64,000 nt of DNA from Negativicoccus succinicivorans (lineage in GTDB: Bacteria; Bacillota; Negativicutes; Veillonellales; Negativicoccaceae): positions 201,005-265,004 of the forward strand of contig NZ_JACHHI010000002.1 in the NCBI RefSeq assembly GCF_014207605.1, written 5' to 3'. The notes under the pieces were generated by a model that was given only the letters and a program-made list of their open reading frames with translations, did no database searches and was not told the origin of the DNA. Position 1 is the first letter of the stretch; each line of letters begins with the position of its first letter. Made by a program: the position numbers and the translations under genes. This document shows, one piece after another, positions 41,169-49,787 of this stretch.

Positions 41169-42674
41169 ATGAATTTTGTCAGTACGCGCGGGCGCGCTCC
41201 GTCCGTTACCGCCGCGGAAGCTCTTGTTTCAGGTCTGGCACCGGATGGGGGACTGTACGTTCCGGAATATTTACCGGCGCCGCGTGAGGACTGGGAAACA
41301 ACGGCGGGTCTGACATACGCGGAACTCGCCGCCGAAGTATTGGCGCTGTTTTTTACCGACTGGGAAAAAGAAGAACTGTTGACTTTATGCCGCAAGGCAT
41401 ACAACGGGACATTCAATATGCCGGGGATTATTCGCGTGCGCAAAGTCGGTGAAAAACGCTACTTCACGGAACTGTTCCATGGCCGGACGCTGGCGTTCAA
41501 AGACATGGCGTTATCCTTATTTCCTCATTTACTGCAAGCCGCCAAGAAAAAACTCGGGCGCACGGAAACGACGTTGATCCTGACCGCGACCAGCGGCGAC
41601 ACGGGCAAAGCCGCGTTGGCAGGATTCCAAGACGTGCCGGGGACGGAAATCATCGTATTTTATCCGGAACACGGCGTCAGCCCCGTGCAAAAATGGCAGA
41701 TGCAGACCCAAGCGGGCGAAAACGTGCATGTGTACGGCGTCGAAGGTAACTTTGACGACGCGCAGACATTTGTCAAAGCGGCGTTTGAAGATCCGGACCT
41801 GCGCGCTTATGCCAAGGATCACGGCGTGGCGTTTTCCAGCGCCAATTCGATCAATATCGGCCGCTTATTGCCGCAGATCGTGTACTATATTCGCACCTAC
41901 GCGGAACTCGTCAAAGCGGGCGAGATCAAAAAAGGCGAAGCGTTTGATGTCTGCGTGCCGACCGGTAACTTCGGCAATATTTTGGCGGGTTACCTCGCCA
42001 AGCAACTGGGCGTGCCGATCGCGAAACTGATTTGCGCCTCGAATGAAAATCACGTCTTGACGGACTTTTTCCGTACGGGCACTTACGATCGCCGCCGCGA
42101 ATTTCACGCGACGCATTCGCCCTCCATGGACATTTTGATTTCGTCCAACTTGGAACGCTTTATTTACTACTTGCTGGACGGTGATGCGCAGGCGACCGCG
42201 AACTACCTCGAAGAACTTCGCGTAAACGGCCGCTTTACCTTGCCGGAATCCGCTATGGCGCGGGCCGATGATTTCCTGTGCGGTTGGGTGGATGACGAAG
42301 AAACGGTTCGCCTCATGGGCCGCATGCACAAAGAGCACGGCTATGTAATGGACCCGCATACGGCGGTGGCGGTCGGCGTGAGCGATCAGTTGCAAGAGGA
42401 ACGGGACGGACGCCTGTTGGTCATTATTTCCACGGCGAATCCGTATAAATTCCCGGACACCGTCGCGCAGGCGTTGAAACTCGACACGCAAGACGCGACC
42501 GATGACTTTGATCGCATGTGGCAAATTGCCAATATTTCCAGCTTGCCGCTGCCGATTCAGTTTTTCCATTTGCGCGAAAAACAACCGCGCTTTCATGAGA
42601 GCGTCGAGAAAGAAGACTTGCAGGACGTTGTGCGCAAGACTATTGCCGCAATGACGGAGCATAATGAAAATTGA
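41169..42674 (+). CDS. thrC: Threonine synthase
   Basis: ThrC makes threonine from O-phosphohomoserine with PLP. The 501-residue length and the start MNFVSTRGRAPSVTAAEALV mark the longer fungal/proteobacterial type. The PLP lysine lies in GRTLAFKDMALSLF (about residue 112), and TATSGDTGKAALAGF follows. The ATG at 41169 is 10 bases from AAAGGAG; another ATG 9 bases earlier is too close to the site. It overlaps the VTT gene by 11 bases. Confidence 0.95.
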   Translation: MNFVSTRGRAPSVTAAEALVSGLAPDGGLYVPEYLPAPREDWETTAGLTYAELAAEVLALFFTDWEKEELLTLCRKAYNGTFNMPGIIRVRKVGEKRYFTELFHGRTLAFKDMALSLFPHLLQAAKKKLGRTETTLILTATSGDTGKAALAGFQDVPGTEIIVFYPEHGVSPVQKWQMQTQAGENVHVYGVEGNFDDAQTFVKAAFEDPDLRAYAKDHGVAFSSANSINIGRLLPQIVYYIRTYAELVKAGEIKKGEAFDVCVPTGNFGNILAGYLAKQLGVPIAKLICASNENHVLTDFFRTGTYDRRREFHATHSPSMDILISSNLERFIYYLLDGDAQATANYLEELRVNGRFTLPESAMARADDFLCGWVDDEETVRLMGRMHKEHGYVMDPHTAVAVGVSDQLQEERDGRLLVIISTANPYKFPDTVAQALKLDTQDATDDFDRMWQIANISSLPLPIQFFHLREKQPRFHESVEKEDLQDVVRKTIAAMTEHNEN

Positions 42675-43422
42675 CATGCAACATACGCAGTGGAGCGAAG
42701 CGGAAGAGCGTCGTCTCAAATGGGGACTGGTCGTATTTCTGCTCGCGATCCTGGGTGGGATCCATCTTCTGGATCCGACATTTTACGGTACGATCTGGCA
42801 CCTTTCCATGGTCGGCGACTTTCACGGCACGGTCGAATACTTGCGCGGCTTTGGCGTATGGGCGATGGCCGTCAGCTTCTTTATCGACGTCATCATCAAT
42901 ATCGTCGGCTTTTTGCCTTCCATTTTCCTGTCGGCCGCCAACGGACTCGTGTTCGGCATTTGGCTCGGTATTCTGATTTCCTGGGCCGGTGAAACGGTGG
43001 GCGTGCTGATTTCGTTTTGGCTGATGCGCACGATCTTCCGCGACATGGCGAAACGCGTCATCGAGCATAATAAAATGCTCACCAAGCTGGACTCGTACTC
43101 GACCATGTGGGCGATGTTGATCGCTCGCGCCGTGCCGTACTCACCGAACGGACTGGTGACGGCGCTCGGCGCGCTTTCCCGCATCAGCTATCGCGATTAC
43201 CTGATCGGCACGGCTTTGGGCAAATTGCCATCTGTGGCGATTGAAGTCGTCGTCGGACACGACGTCGTTCTCGCCTCGGAAAATCAGACGCGCCTCATGG
43301 TGATGATCGCCGGCATCACGATTGTCTACGGCGGTCTGTGGTGGTGGAAACGCAAAAAAGATCAGCGCGACGCCGCGCGCCAAGCGCAAGACAAAAGCGC
43401 GCAAGACGAAGCGGAAAAATAA
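42664..43422 (+). CDS. VTT-domain (TVP38/TMEM64, DedA-like) membrane protein
   Basis: The 252-residue protein has about six hydrophobic segments and the family motif FLPSIFLSAANGLVFGIWLG, then ARAVPYSPNGLVTALGALS and IGTALGKLPSVAIEVVVG. VTT proteins are lipid scramblases or undecaprenyl-phosphate carriers. The charged C-terminus (KRKKDQRDAARQAQ to the end) has a divergent second copy at 48543-48602, beyond the inserted restriction module. The start overlaps thrC. Confidence 0.88.
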   Translation: MKIDMQHTQWSEAEERRLKWGLVVFLLAILGGIHLLDPTFYGTIWHLSMVGDFHGTVEYLRGFGVWAMAVSFFIDVIINIVGFLPSIFLSAANGLVFGIWLGILISWAGETVGVLISFWLMRTIFRDMAKRVIEHNKMLTKLDSYSTMWAMLIARAVPYSPNGLVTALGALSRISYRDYLIGTALGKLPSVAIEVVVGHDVVLASENQTRLMVMIAGITIVYGGLWWWKRKKDQRDAARQAQDKSAQDEAEK

Positions 43423-43476
43423 ACGCAACAAAAAAGAGAACCGAGCGGTTCTCTTTTTTTATTTACGTATTACAGC
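43411..43476. repeat. Left 66-bp direct repeat flanking the mod/res module
   Basis: This segment equals 48591-48656 at 65 of 66 positions. It covers the last codons of the VTT gene, a bidirectional terminator (43430-43459) and the last Leu codon plus stop of the convergent gene. Confidence 0.95.
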
Positions 43477-46220
43477 TTACTAAACTCGCCGTCTGTATCA
43501 AAAAGACGAGCGAGCTCTTCATCCGTCATGATTTTTAAAACTTTTTCACGAACGGCGCCCTTGGACATATCCAGCCTTTTAAATCTCACATTTCCTACAG
43601 CATCTTTGCTTTGACGAATAAGCTCAATCCTTCCTACGCCTGTGTTTTGTTTTGCGTATTCCGCGAAGCCTTTTGCTTTCCCGAGATTGTCAGTAAAAGC
43701 AGGATTATGAGGTTCCAATATATCAATAATATAGTCATCAGGATCAATAGGATCTTTGCGAACGACAATGAAGTCGGGATAAGTAGCCTTCGTCTCTCCA
43801 TTCATTTCATACGGAATGCATAAAGACCAAGAGGCTCTTGAAGGATTTCTTAACCAGCAGATAAAGTCCGGTCGCTTTGATTCTTCTTCCAAGACACCCT
43901 TTTCCCAGTCATTAAGCCTAATTTTCGCATAGCCGTCATCATTAACAAACAGATGATTATAGTATATTGTACCGTTTGTATCATGAGCGACGGTTATGGT
44001 TTCAGGTAAACGGAAGTTATGCTTACTGATGAAATCTCCATCGGAGACAATACGGTCGTATTGCTTGCGATAGCTTTCCGACAGTTTTGTCATATGTCTG
44101 CGATACTTATCATTGATTTCATAATAGGTATCTTCGACATATTTATTTAATTTTTTCATGCATTCATCATCTAAGGAAAAAAGAATCACATCGATTTTCA
44201 AATCGGCCAATTTATTCGGGTCATAATGCTTCTTGAGATAAGCCTTGCCAATTCCCTCTGAACCGAGACGCGTTTCAGCCATTTCGAATTGACGATCAAT
44301 ATCCGCATCCGTTGAGAAAAATGAATCTTCTTCATATCCGGAGTGAATGCTTTCTCCAAAGACGTCGAAGACTTGTGTAGAAAGTTTGAATTTTTTTGCC
44401 TTCTCTACAAGTTCGTCATAGCTTCCTTGTTTTTTTAACTCGCGCACGTAATTAGAAATCAAATCCACAATCTTTTCACGAGCAGTCGAGAGGACGGATC
44501 GGTCTGTATTTGTCTGATTTAATAAATGAGCAAGGGCAAACATGGACTTCATGTAGTCGTTTATGCGCACTTTTCTGACATGGTATGTCAGAAGGCCGGA
44601 ATCATTGATTGCCTTGACGATTTTTTCGCGGTCAATCTCAGGAATAACAGCGCCGGAAGAAGGGGCATTGACGGAGTCGGCACTTTCCTTGGTTGCATTT
44701 TCTGCGGCATCATCCGGCTTGCCACTCGAGGTCGTATCAGACTCATTTTTACTAAAAGAAGATGGTGTGATGGATTCTAAATTAAGTTCCTGTTGCCCGG
44801 GTATTGGCTTAGAAACAGGGACGTTTCTTCTTGGACGGACGGTCAAGGTTTCCAGCTTTTTATTTTCAATGGATTCTCCAAAGATATCCGTAGGAATAGA
44901 GCCGCCTTCTTCCGATTGCAGAGCCTTAATAACATCTTCCACCGTCTCTTTTTCAAAGAAAGGAAGATACAGATGAACATCGTTTAAGGTGTCATCCACT
45001 TGAATGCGCATTTGCATAGGCGTTCTTACCATACGACCTAAAAGTTGAGCGATATAGGTCGCATCCTTTGCCCGCCGAAAACTCATCATCGTTTCCGCTC
45101 TTGGACAATCCCACCCCGTAGACAGACTTTCTTTAAAGAAGACCACCTTAATATTTTTATTGTCTTGAATACGTGACGGTTCTTCATAAGGAACTTCAAG
45201 TCCGGCGATGGTAATAGAAGAATCTGTGTCACCGAAAGTATGAATAACTTCTCCTTTAGAAAACTTGCATCCTGTACGTTCTTCTATTTTTCTGAGGACA
45301 TCATCAAGGTCTGTTGCCGAGATATCGGACGCTGTTCCATTTTCTACCTGAACGACAAAGATGGGATTTACATAGGCGTAATGTTGCTCATAGCAGTATT
45401 GCGTCCAGTGATCCCATTTATTTTTCCAGTCATCCGCAGCGGCTTGTAAAACAGCCATGGCCTTATTGACAGAAGATTCCTCCGAATAGGAAATGACAAT
45501 GCGGTCTTTTAAGAGTCCGGACGAACGAACTTCTTCCGGTGTTACAACGACTTTGTGAATGGTAGAGGAAGTGCCTTCAACCAGGGTATTAAAACGTTCT
45601 GATGTTGCCGACATGCCAATTACGACAGGCATTGGCGGCAGCTTGTCTTCTTCGCTTCCTTTCAGAAACTTTTGCATGATGGTCGTTGCCCGTCCCGCTT
45701 CACGCCCCTGCATGCCGCGGTGGGCTTCGTCAATGATGAAATACAGACGGTCCGATTTTTCAAAAGCTGTATTTCGTAGTGTCTCCCAAATGGTGTAGGT
45801 ACGATTGTCACCCGTTTTGGTGAGATTTTTGTCTCTTCCGATTTTTTGCGTATTCAAAAAATAGATATGACCGTCTTCTAAAAATTCCATATCAAAATTT
45901 TCGTCGGCAATAGTAACGCATTGACCAAGTCGGATTTTATCCGCTGTAATGTCGATTTTCAGCTTTGACTGCTCGTTCAGTTCGGGAGAATCGGAAAGCC
46001 ATACAAAAATGGCGTCCGTTTGCTCCGGATAGTTTTCATCTCCGAAAAGCACGCTTTCAATAAAAGCCGTCATGATAATGGTTTTGCCTGCGCCTGTCGG
46101 AGCAGTAAAAGAGATTACCTGCGGAGTATGTGTTCTTTGATAGCTGCCCAAAGCTTCCGCCGTATTCATACGAAGATTTTTTAATGCCATTTCTTGAAAT
46201 GGAAATAATGATGCTTTCAT
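43470..46220 (-). CDS. res: Type III-like restriction subunit Res (helicase-nuclease)
   Basis: The 916-residue protein is a superfamily 2 translocase: APTGAGKTIIM (Walker A, about residue 40), FIIDEAHRGMQG (DEAH box, about 166), GMSATSERF (motif III), STGWDCPRAE (about 383) and QLLGRMVRTP (motif VI). The C-terminal nuclease region has YPDFIVV followed by IIDILEPHNP, a PD-(D/E)xK-like pair in which the Lys is replaced by His. With Mod it should cut unmodified foreign DNA. GGGGAGG just before the ATG lies in the end of mod. Its last codon and stop are shared with the repeat, so the gene end may have been reset at the insertion point. Confidence 0.88.
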   Translation of the reverse strand: MKASLFPFQEMALKNLRMNTAEALGSYQRTHTPQVISFTAPTGAGKTIIMTAFIESVLFGDENYPEQTDAIFVWLSDSPELNEQSKLKIDITADKIRLGQCVTIADENFDMEFLEDGHIYFLNTQKIGRDKNLTKTGDNRTYTIWETLRNTAFEKSDRLYFIIDEAHRGMQGREAGRATTIMQKFLKGSEEDKLPPMPVVIGMSATSERFNTLVEGTSSTIHKVVVTPEEVRSSGLLKDRIVISYSEESSVNKAMAVLQAAADDWKNKWDHWTQYCYEQHYAYVNPIFVVQVENGTASDISATDLDDVLRKIEERTGCKFSKGEVIHTFGDTDSSITIAGLEVPYEEPSRIQDNKNIKVVFFKESLSTGWDCPRAETMMSFRRAKDATYIAQLLGRMVRTPMQMRIQVDDTLNDVHLYLPFFEKETVEDVIKALQSEEGGSIPTDIFGESIENKKLETLTVRPRRNVPVSKPIPGQQELNLESITPSSFSKNESDTTSSGKPDDAAENATKESADSVNAPSSGAVIPEIDREKIVKAINDSGLLTYHVRKVRINDYMKSMFALAHLLNQTNTDRSVLSTAREKIVDLISNYVRELKKQGSYDELVEKAKKFKLSTQVFDVFGESIHSGYEEDSFFSTDADIDRQFEMAETRLGSEGIGKAYLKKHYDPNKLADLKIDVILFSLDDECMKKLNKYVEDTYYEINDKYRRHMTKLSESYRKQYDRIVSDGDFISKHNFRLPETITVAHDTNGTIYYNHLFVNDDGYAKIRLNDWEKGVLEEESKRPDFICWLRNPSRASWSLCIPYEMNGETKATYPDFIVVRKDPIDPDDYIIDILEPHNPAFTDNLGKAKGFAEYAKQNTGVGRIELIRQSKDAVGNVRFKRLDMSKGAVREKVLKIMTDEELARLFDTDGEFSKL

Positions 46221-46222
46221 TT

Positions 46223-48319
46223 TTACCTCCCCGTATTGATACGGAAGTTATCCAAATAATCACGATAGAGTTGATACGAGGTCTCTGCCTTTAAGTGGGA
46301 GGCCATATCTCTATATCCGCTTACGGAATCGGTTACAATGAAAACTTTTTTGATGTTTTCATCGGCATTTGCTTTGTCTTTGAAATCCGAAAAAGCATAC
46401 TCATCGACAAGCACGGCAAAGCCATTCTCGGGGAAGAGGAGCATGGCCGGGATTTCTTCCGACTGAAGCATGGGGCAAGGGCCAATGCATTCTGTTTTCA
46501 TCCATAAAATCGGCACGAGTTCTTTCAGCTGTTTTCCTAAAGCCACGGCATTTTTGTCTAAAAATCCAAGCTTGAAAAAAGCGGCGTTGCTTTTAAAACC
46601 ATCCGACATCGGGAGATCACTGTCGAGATAGTTGCCCTTAAGAGCGTTGCCATTCACGTCGGTTCCTCTGGTGGAGCATACGGTGCGTGGCCAAGTGACG
46701 TGGTGGGCAATTCCCAATTCTTCCCACTGCGGATCGCCCGGTTTAAAACCGGCTTTTTTTAGTTTCTTTGATTCTTCATTAGACACTTCATTATTGGTCA
46801 CCATAATGCAGCGACGATGGCCGCCGTCCTCGGCATTGAGGAGATTGACAGCATGTAAAGTTGTGCCGGATCCTGCGAAAAAATCAAGGATAAGGGCATC
46901 AGGTTTGTGAGCTACAAAAAAGCGAATGGCATCGTGGACTGCATAGAGCGATTTTGGAAAATCAAAGCGTTTATCAGGGAAAATTTTATTTAATAAAGAC
47001 GCACCTTGCTCTCGTGCACTGTGACTTGAAATACGCCATTGTGTCCCTGGAACGAATGGAGCCCCGCTTTCTGATGCATCTCCTAACAATATTGTTCCAT
47101 ATTCATCTTTACCAAGTATAGGGAATAATCCTTTTTTTACTTTTTCTCGCTCACCCTTTGCTAAATATTGTGGGACGTAACCCCATTTTTTGCTATATGT
47201 TACACGGATGAAGCCTTGATTTAATAGTTCACGCAAACTATCTTGACTGATTTGCCAGCACCCCTCTGTTCCATCTGTTTTCATTGGCCAAACGGCGATA
47301 CAATTTGGAGGGATACAAGCAGCTCTAATGTTTTGTGTAAAATCAAGTGTTTCTCCAGCCCCTATAATATGTGTTCCATCAGCACTAATAAAGATAGGAT
47401 AAAATTGGTTTTTGGCCTCGGCTCTCGTATCATGAGATCCTTGTCGTCTTATTGGTCGCCAACGAACAGAATCTTTGCCTGTTGTTTTTGCTGTAAGCCA
47501 CTCCTCATTAAGTGGTAATTTTGCAGGAATACATCTACCAAAACGAAGAATATAAATATATTCATCCGTTCGATAAAAATCTCCAGAGCGAGCAACTCCA
47601 GTAGGATTAATCACACTGCTCACCATCTGCATTCTTGCTTCCGGAAATAGTTCCTCCAACAAGCACCCCAAATGCAAGTACTCTTTTTCATCAATGGTGC
47701 AAATAAGTACGGAGTCTTGTGGATTGAGCAGCTTTTTTGCAAGCTTCAATCTTTTTTCCATCATGGATAGCCACTTGCTGTGGCGATAGGCATCGGAGGA
47801 GTCCACGTAGTCATTGTTGTATTTCCAGTCTTTCGCACCGGTATTATAAGGCGGATCAATGTAAATACAATCCACCTGGCCGGCATAAAGATACTCTAAA
47901 AGCTGGAGCGCGTGATAGTTATCCGCTTCAATTATCGTATGCCAAAGGTCACTATCCGGCGCGTTTTGAATATGATCGATAGGTTTTAAATAAGGATAAA
48001 TGGCTTCCCCAAACTCAGCAATCGATACAAGCTCGTCCACTGGGAGCTTAATCATTGCCTGCGTTTTTGTATCAAGGCAATTTGCTTTTTCGGCAGCGAT
48101 GGATTTCACGATGTAGGTGGTGTTAATTTGTTTATCCTTAATAGCGACCCTGCTTCCGACATGAATCGGCACATCATAAAGCGCCGTGCATTCAGGAACA
48201 TGGTCTTCAAATACCAGACCGAATTTTTTCTGTTTGGACAGTTTTTCCACTTCAGTTTTGATACGATCTCTTAACTCGGGATCTTCTATTTGGTTGATTA
48301 AATCGTTAATGGCCGCCAT
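46223..48319 (-). CDS. mod: Type III-like DNA methyltransferase Mod
   Basis: The roughly 698-residue beta-class adenine methyltransferase has CIYIDPPYNTGAKDWKYNND (catalytic DPPY, about residue 155) before LDFFAGSGTTLHAVNLLN (SAM motif, about 480), with the target-recognition region in between. An N-terminal region of 150 residues has no catalytic motif. I prefer the ATG at 48319; a GTG 18 bases upstream is possible. It would methylate the site protected from Res. No simple-sequence tract for phase variation is visible. Confidence 0.9.
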   Translation of the reverse strand: MAAINDLINQIEDPELRDRIKTEVEKLSKQKKFGLVFEDHVPECTALYDVPIHVGSRVAIKDKQINTTYIVKSIAAEKANCLDTKTQAMIKLPVDELVSIAEFGEAIYPYLKPIDHIQNAPDSDLWHTIIEADNYHALQLLEYLYAGQVDCIYIDPPYNTGAKDWKYNNDYVDSSDAYRHSKWLSMMEKRLKLAKKLLNPQDSVLICTIDEKEYLHLGCLLEELFPEARMQMVSSVINPTGVARSGDFYRTDEYIYILRFGRCIPAKLPLNEEWLTAKTTGKDSVRWRPIRRQGSHDTRAEAKNQFYPIFISADGTHIIGAGETLDFTQNIRAACIPPNCIAVWPMKTDGTEGCWQISQDSLRELLNQGFIRVTYSKKWGYVPQYLAKGEREKVKKGLFPILGKDEYGTILLGDASESGAPFVPGTQWRISSHSAREQGASLLNKIFPDKRFDFPKSLYAVHDAIRFFVAHKPDALILDFFAGSGTTLHAVNLLNAEDGGHRRCIMVTNNEVSNEESKKLKKAGFKPGDPQWEELGIAHHVTWPRTVCSTRGTDVNGNALKGNYLDSDLPMSDGFKSNAAFFKLGFLDKNAVALGKQLKELVPILWMKTECIGPCPMLQSEEIPAMLLFPENGFAVLVDEYAFSDFKDKANADENIKKVFIVTDSVSGYRDMASHLKAETSYQLYRDYLDNFRINTGR

Positions 48320-48542
48320 GTTATCTTTATCCCTCACTTTTTACCGTTATCACAATATGAAAGTGATTCACTTATCTTTCATCTTCATCGTACTACAAGG
48401 TTCATTGCATTAGGGTGATTTTATATACATAGGTAGCATAAATAGAGAATAAGTAGATTTTGTATTATTATGTACTAAAATTCAACTCTTATCAATATAC
48501 ATCCGTGTAAACAGTCAATAAGCCGTAGGAAAACAGCATTGA

Positions 48543-48602
48543 TTGAAGCGGGAAGCCGCGCGCCAAACGCAAGAAAGCGAACGGAAGGACGCGGAAAAAT
48601 AA
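48543..48602 (+). pseudogene. 3' end of a divergent VTT gene allele
   Basis: After an in-frame stop the bases read LKREAARQTQESERKDAEK-stop, which parallels the end of the intact VTT protein (KDQRDAARQAQDKSAQ, then DEAEK-stop). The gene body is missing. The stretch 48338-48542 before it holds only AT-rich sequence with possible promoter elements for mod, such as TATAAAAT on the minus strand near 48421-48428. Confidence 0.75.
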
Positions 48603-48656
48603 ACGCAATAAAAAAGAGAACCGAGCGGTTCTCTTTTTTTATTTACGTATTACAGC
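48591..48656. repeat. Right 66-bp direct repeat flanking the mod/res module
   Basis: Matches 43411-43476 with one mismatch (T for C). It carries the terminator hairpin GAGAACCGAGCGGTTCTC that ends the ddh gene. Confidence 0.95.
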
Positions 48657-49627
48657 AGGTGGCGAATTTCTTCCGGACTTTTCGCGAGCAGGTAGGCCGG
48701 CGGCACATCGAAGATGGTGATGCAACCGTTTTTGCCTTCCGCGGCCATACGCATCAGCGCGCGCGTGTACGCGACGATGACGCTGGAGGTGAAGTTCGGA
48801 TTGCTCGCCAGGCGCAGGTTGTATTCTATGACTTGCGCTTCCTGCGGCTGTGTTTCGCCGACGCGCAGAACAAAGCCGCCGTGCGGCATCGCGGCGTGGT
48901 CGCGGTCGAGTTCTTCCTGCGAGATGAAATGGATTTCCGTTTCATAGCCTTCAAAATAATTTTTGAGGTGGCGGATTTCGTTTTCGACCCGCGCTTGGTC
49001 CGCGCCGTCTTCCAAAACGACGTAGCATTCGCGCAAATGCGATTCTTGCGCCGTGAAGTCGCTCATTTCACCGTTGCGCGCGCGTTCGAGGTATTCTTCC
49101 TTGGGAACGGTGTATTGTTTGGCATCGGCGACGCCCGCAATGCGGCGGATCGCGTTGGAGTGACCCTGGCTGATGCCGCGACCCCAGAAGGTATAATTTT
49201 TACCATGCGGTAAAGCGGCTTCGCCCAAAAGACGCATCAGCGAGAAGAGACCCGGATCCCAGCCCATGGAGATGAGCGCGACTTTGCCCGCCGCTTTGGC
49301 GACACGATCCATGCCGGTGAAATGTTCTTCAATTTTGGCGTGCGTGTCGAAGCTGTCGATGACGTGGAAGTAGCGGCCGATTTCCAACCCCTGTTCCATG
49401 AGATCGTTGGCGGAGCCGCCGCAGAGGATCATCACATCGATTTTGTCTTGAAACGAGGGGATCTGATCCATGGTGAAGACCGGTGTGCCGCTTGCCGAAG
49501 TGATGCCCGAACGGCGGGAAAAAATGGCGACGAGTTCCATGTCGTCGGCCGCCTGCAACGCGATTTCCGCGCCGCGAGCGATGTTGCCGTAGCCGACGAT
49601 GCCGACGCGAGTAGTGGTTGTTGTCAT
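48650..49627 (-). CDS. ddh: meso-Diaminopimelate D-dehydrogenase
   Basis: Ddh makes meso-diaminopimelate from tetrahydrodipicolinate in one NADPH-dependent step. The 325-residue protein has RVGIVGYGNIARGAEIAL (Rossmann motif), CGGSANDL, DSFDTHAKI and SMGWDPGLFSLMR, GRGISQGHSNAIR, all typical of the family. AAAGGATTG lies upstream of the ATG. It was probably adjacent to the VTT gene before the mod/res insertion. Confidence 0.96.
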   Translation of the reverse strand: MTTTTTRVGIVGYGNIARGAEIALQAADDMELVAIFSRRSGITSASGTPVFTMDQIPSFQDKIDVMILCGGSANDLMEQGLEIGRYFHVIDSFDTHAKIEEHFTGMDRVAKAAGKVALISMGWDPGLFSLMRLLGEAALPHGKNYTFWGRGISQGHSNAIRRIAGVADAKQYTVPKEEYLERARNGEMSDFTAQESHLRECYVVLEDGADQARVENEIRHLKNYFEGYETEIHFISQEELDRDHAAMPHGGFVLRVGETQPQEAQVIEYNLRLASNPNFTSSVIVAYTRALMRMAAEGKNGCITIFDVPPAYLLAKSPEEIRHLL

Positions 49628-49753
49628 AATGATTCAATCCTTTCCTATGAAAAGCATGATGTAAATGTAAATTTGTAGTTTTAATTATAACAAATTTTCA
49701 AAATAGAAGTCGTGTTTCTTTTCGTCATTTATGCATGCGGATGGAGAATACGC

Positions 49754-49759
49754 TATAAT
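49754..49759 (+). promoter_or_regulatory. -10 box of the OLD-family gene
   Basis: TATAAT 29 bases upstream of the TTG start; it excludes the longer upstream ATG at 49731 as the start. Confidence 0.5.
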
Positions 49760-49787
49760 ACAATTGATAGTTGGGGAGGTGACGGGC

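Larger units (their letters stand above)
43411..48656. mobile_element. Inserted Type III-like restriction-modification module
   Basis: The two minus-strand genes mod and res lie between 66-bp direct repeats offset by 5180 bp. The module is visibly AT-richer than its surroundings and has different codon use. No integrase or transposase is present. The insertion point is the terminator between the convergent VTT and ddh genes, and the right flank carries the 3' end of a different VTT allele, so uptake by homologous recombination is likely. Confidence 0.75.

Noticed and set aside
43411-48656. Composite transposon or integrative element around mod/res
   Set aside because: There is no transposase, integrase, terminal inverted repeat or tRNA target; the repeats are copies of a gene end and terminator.
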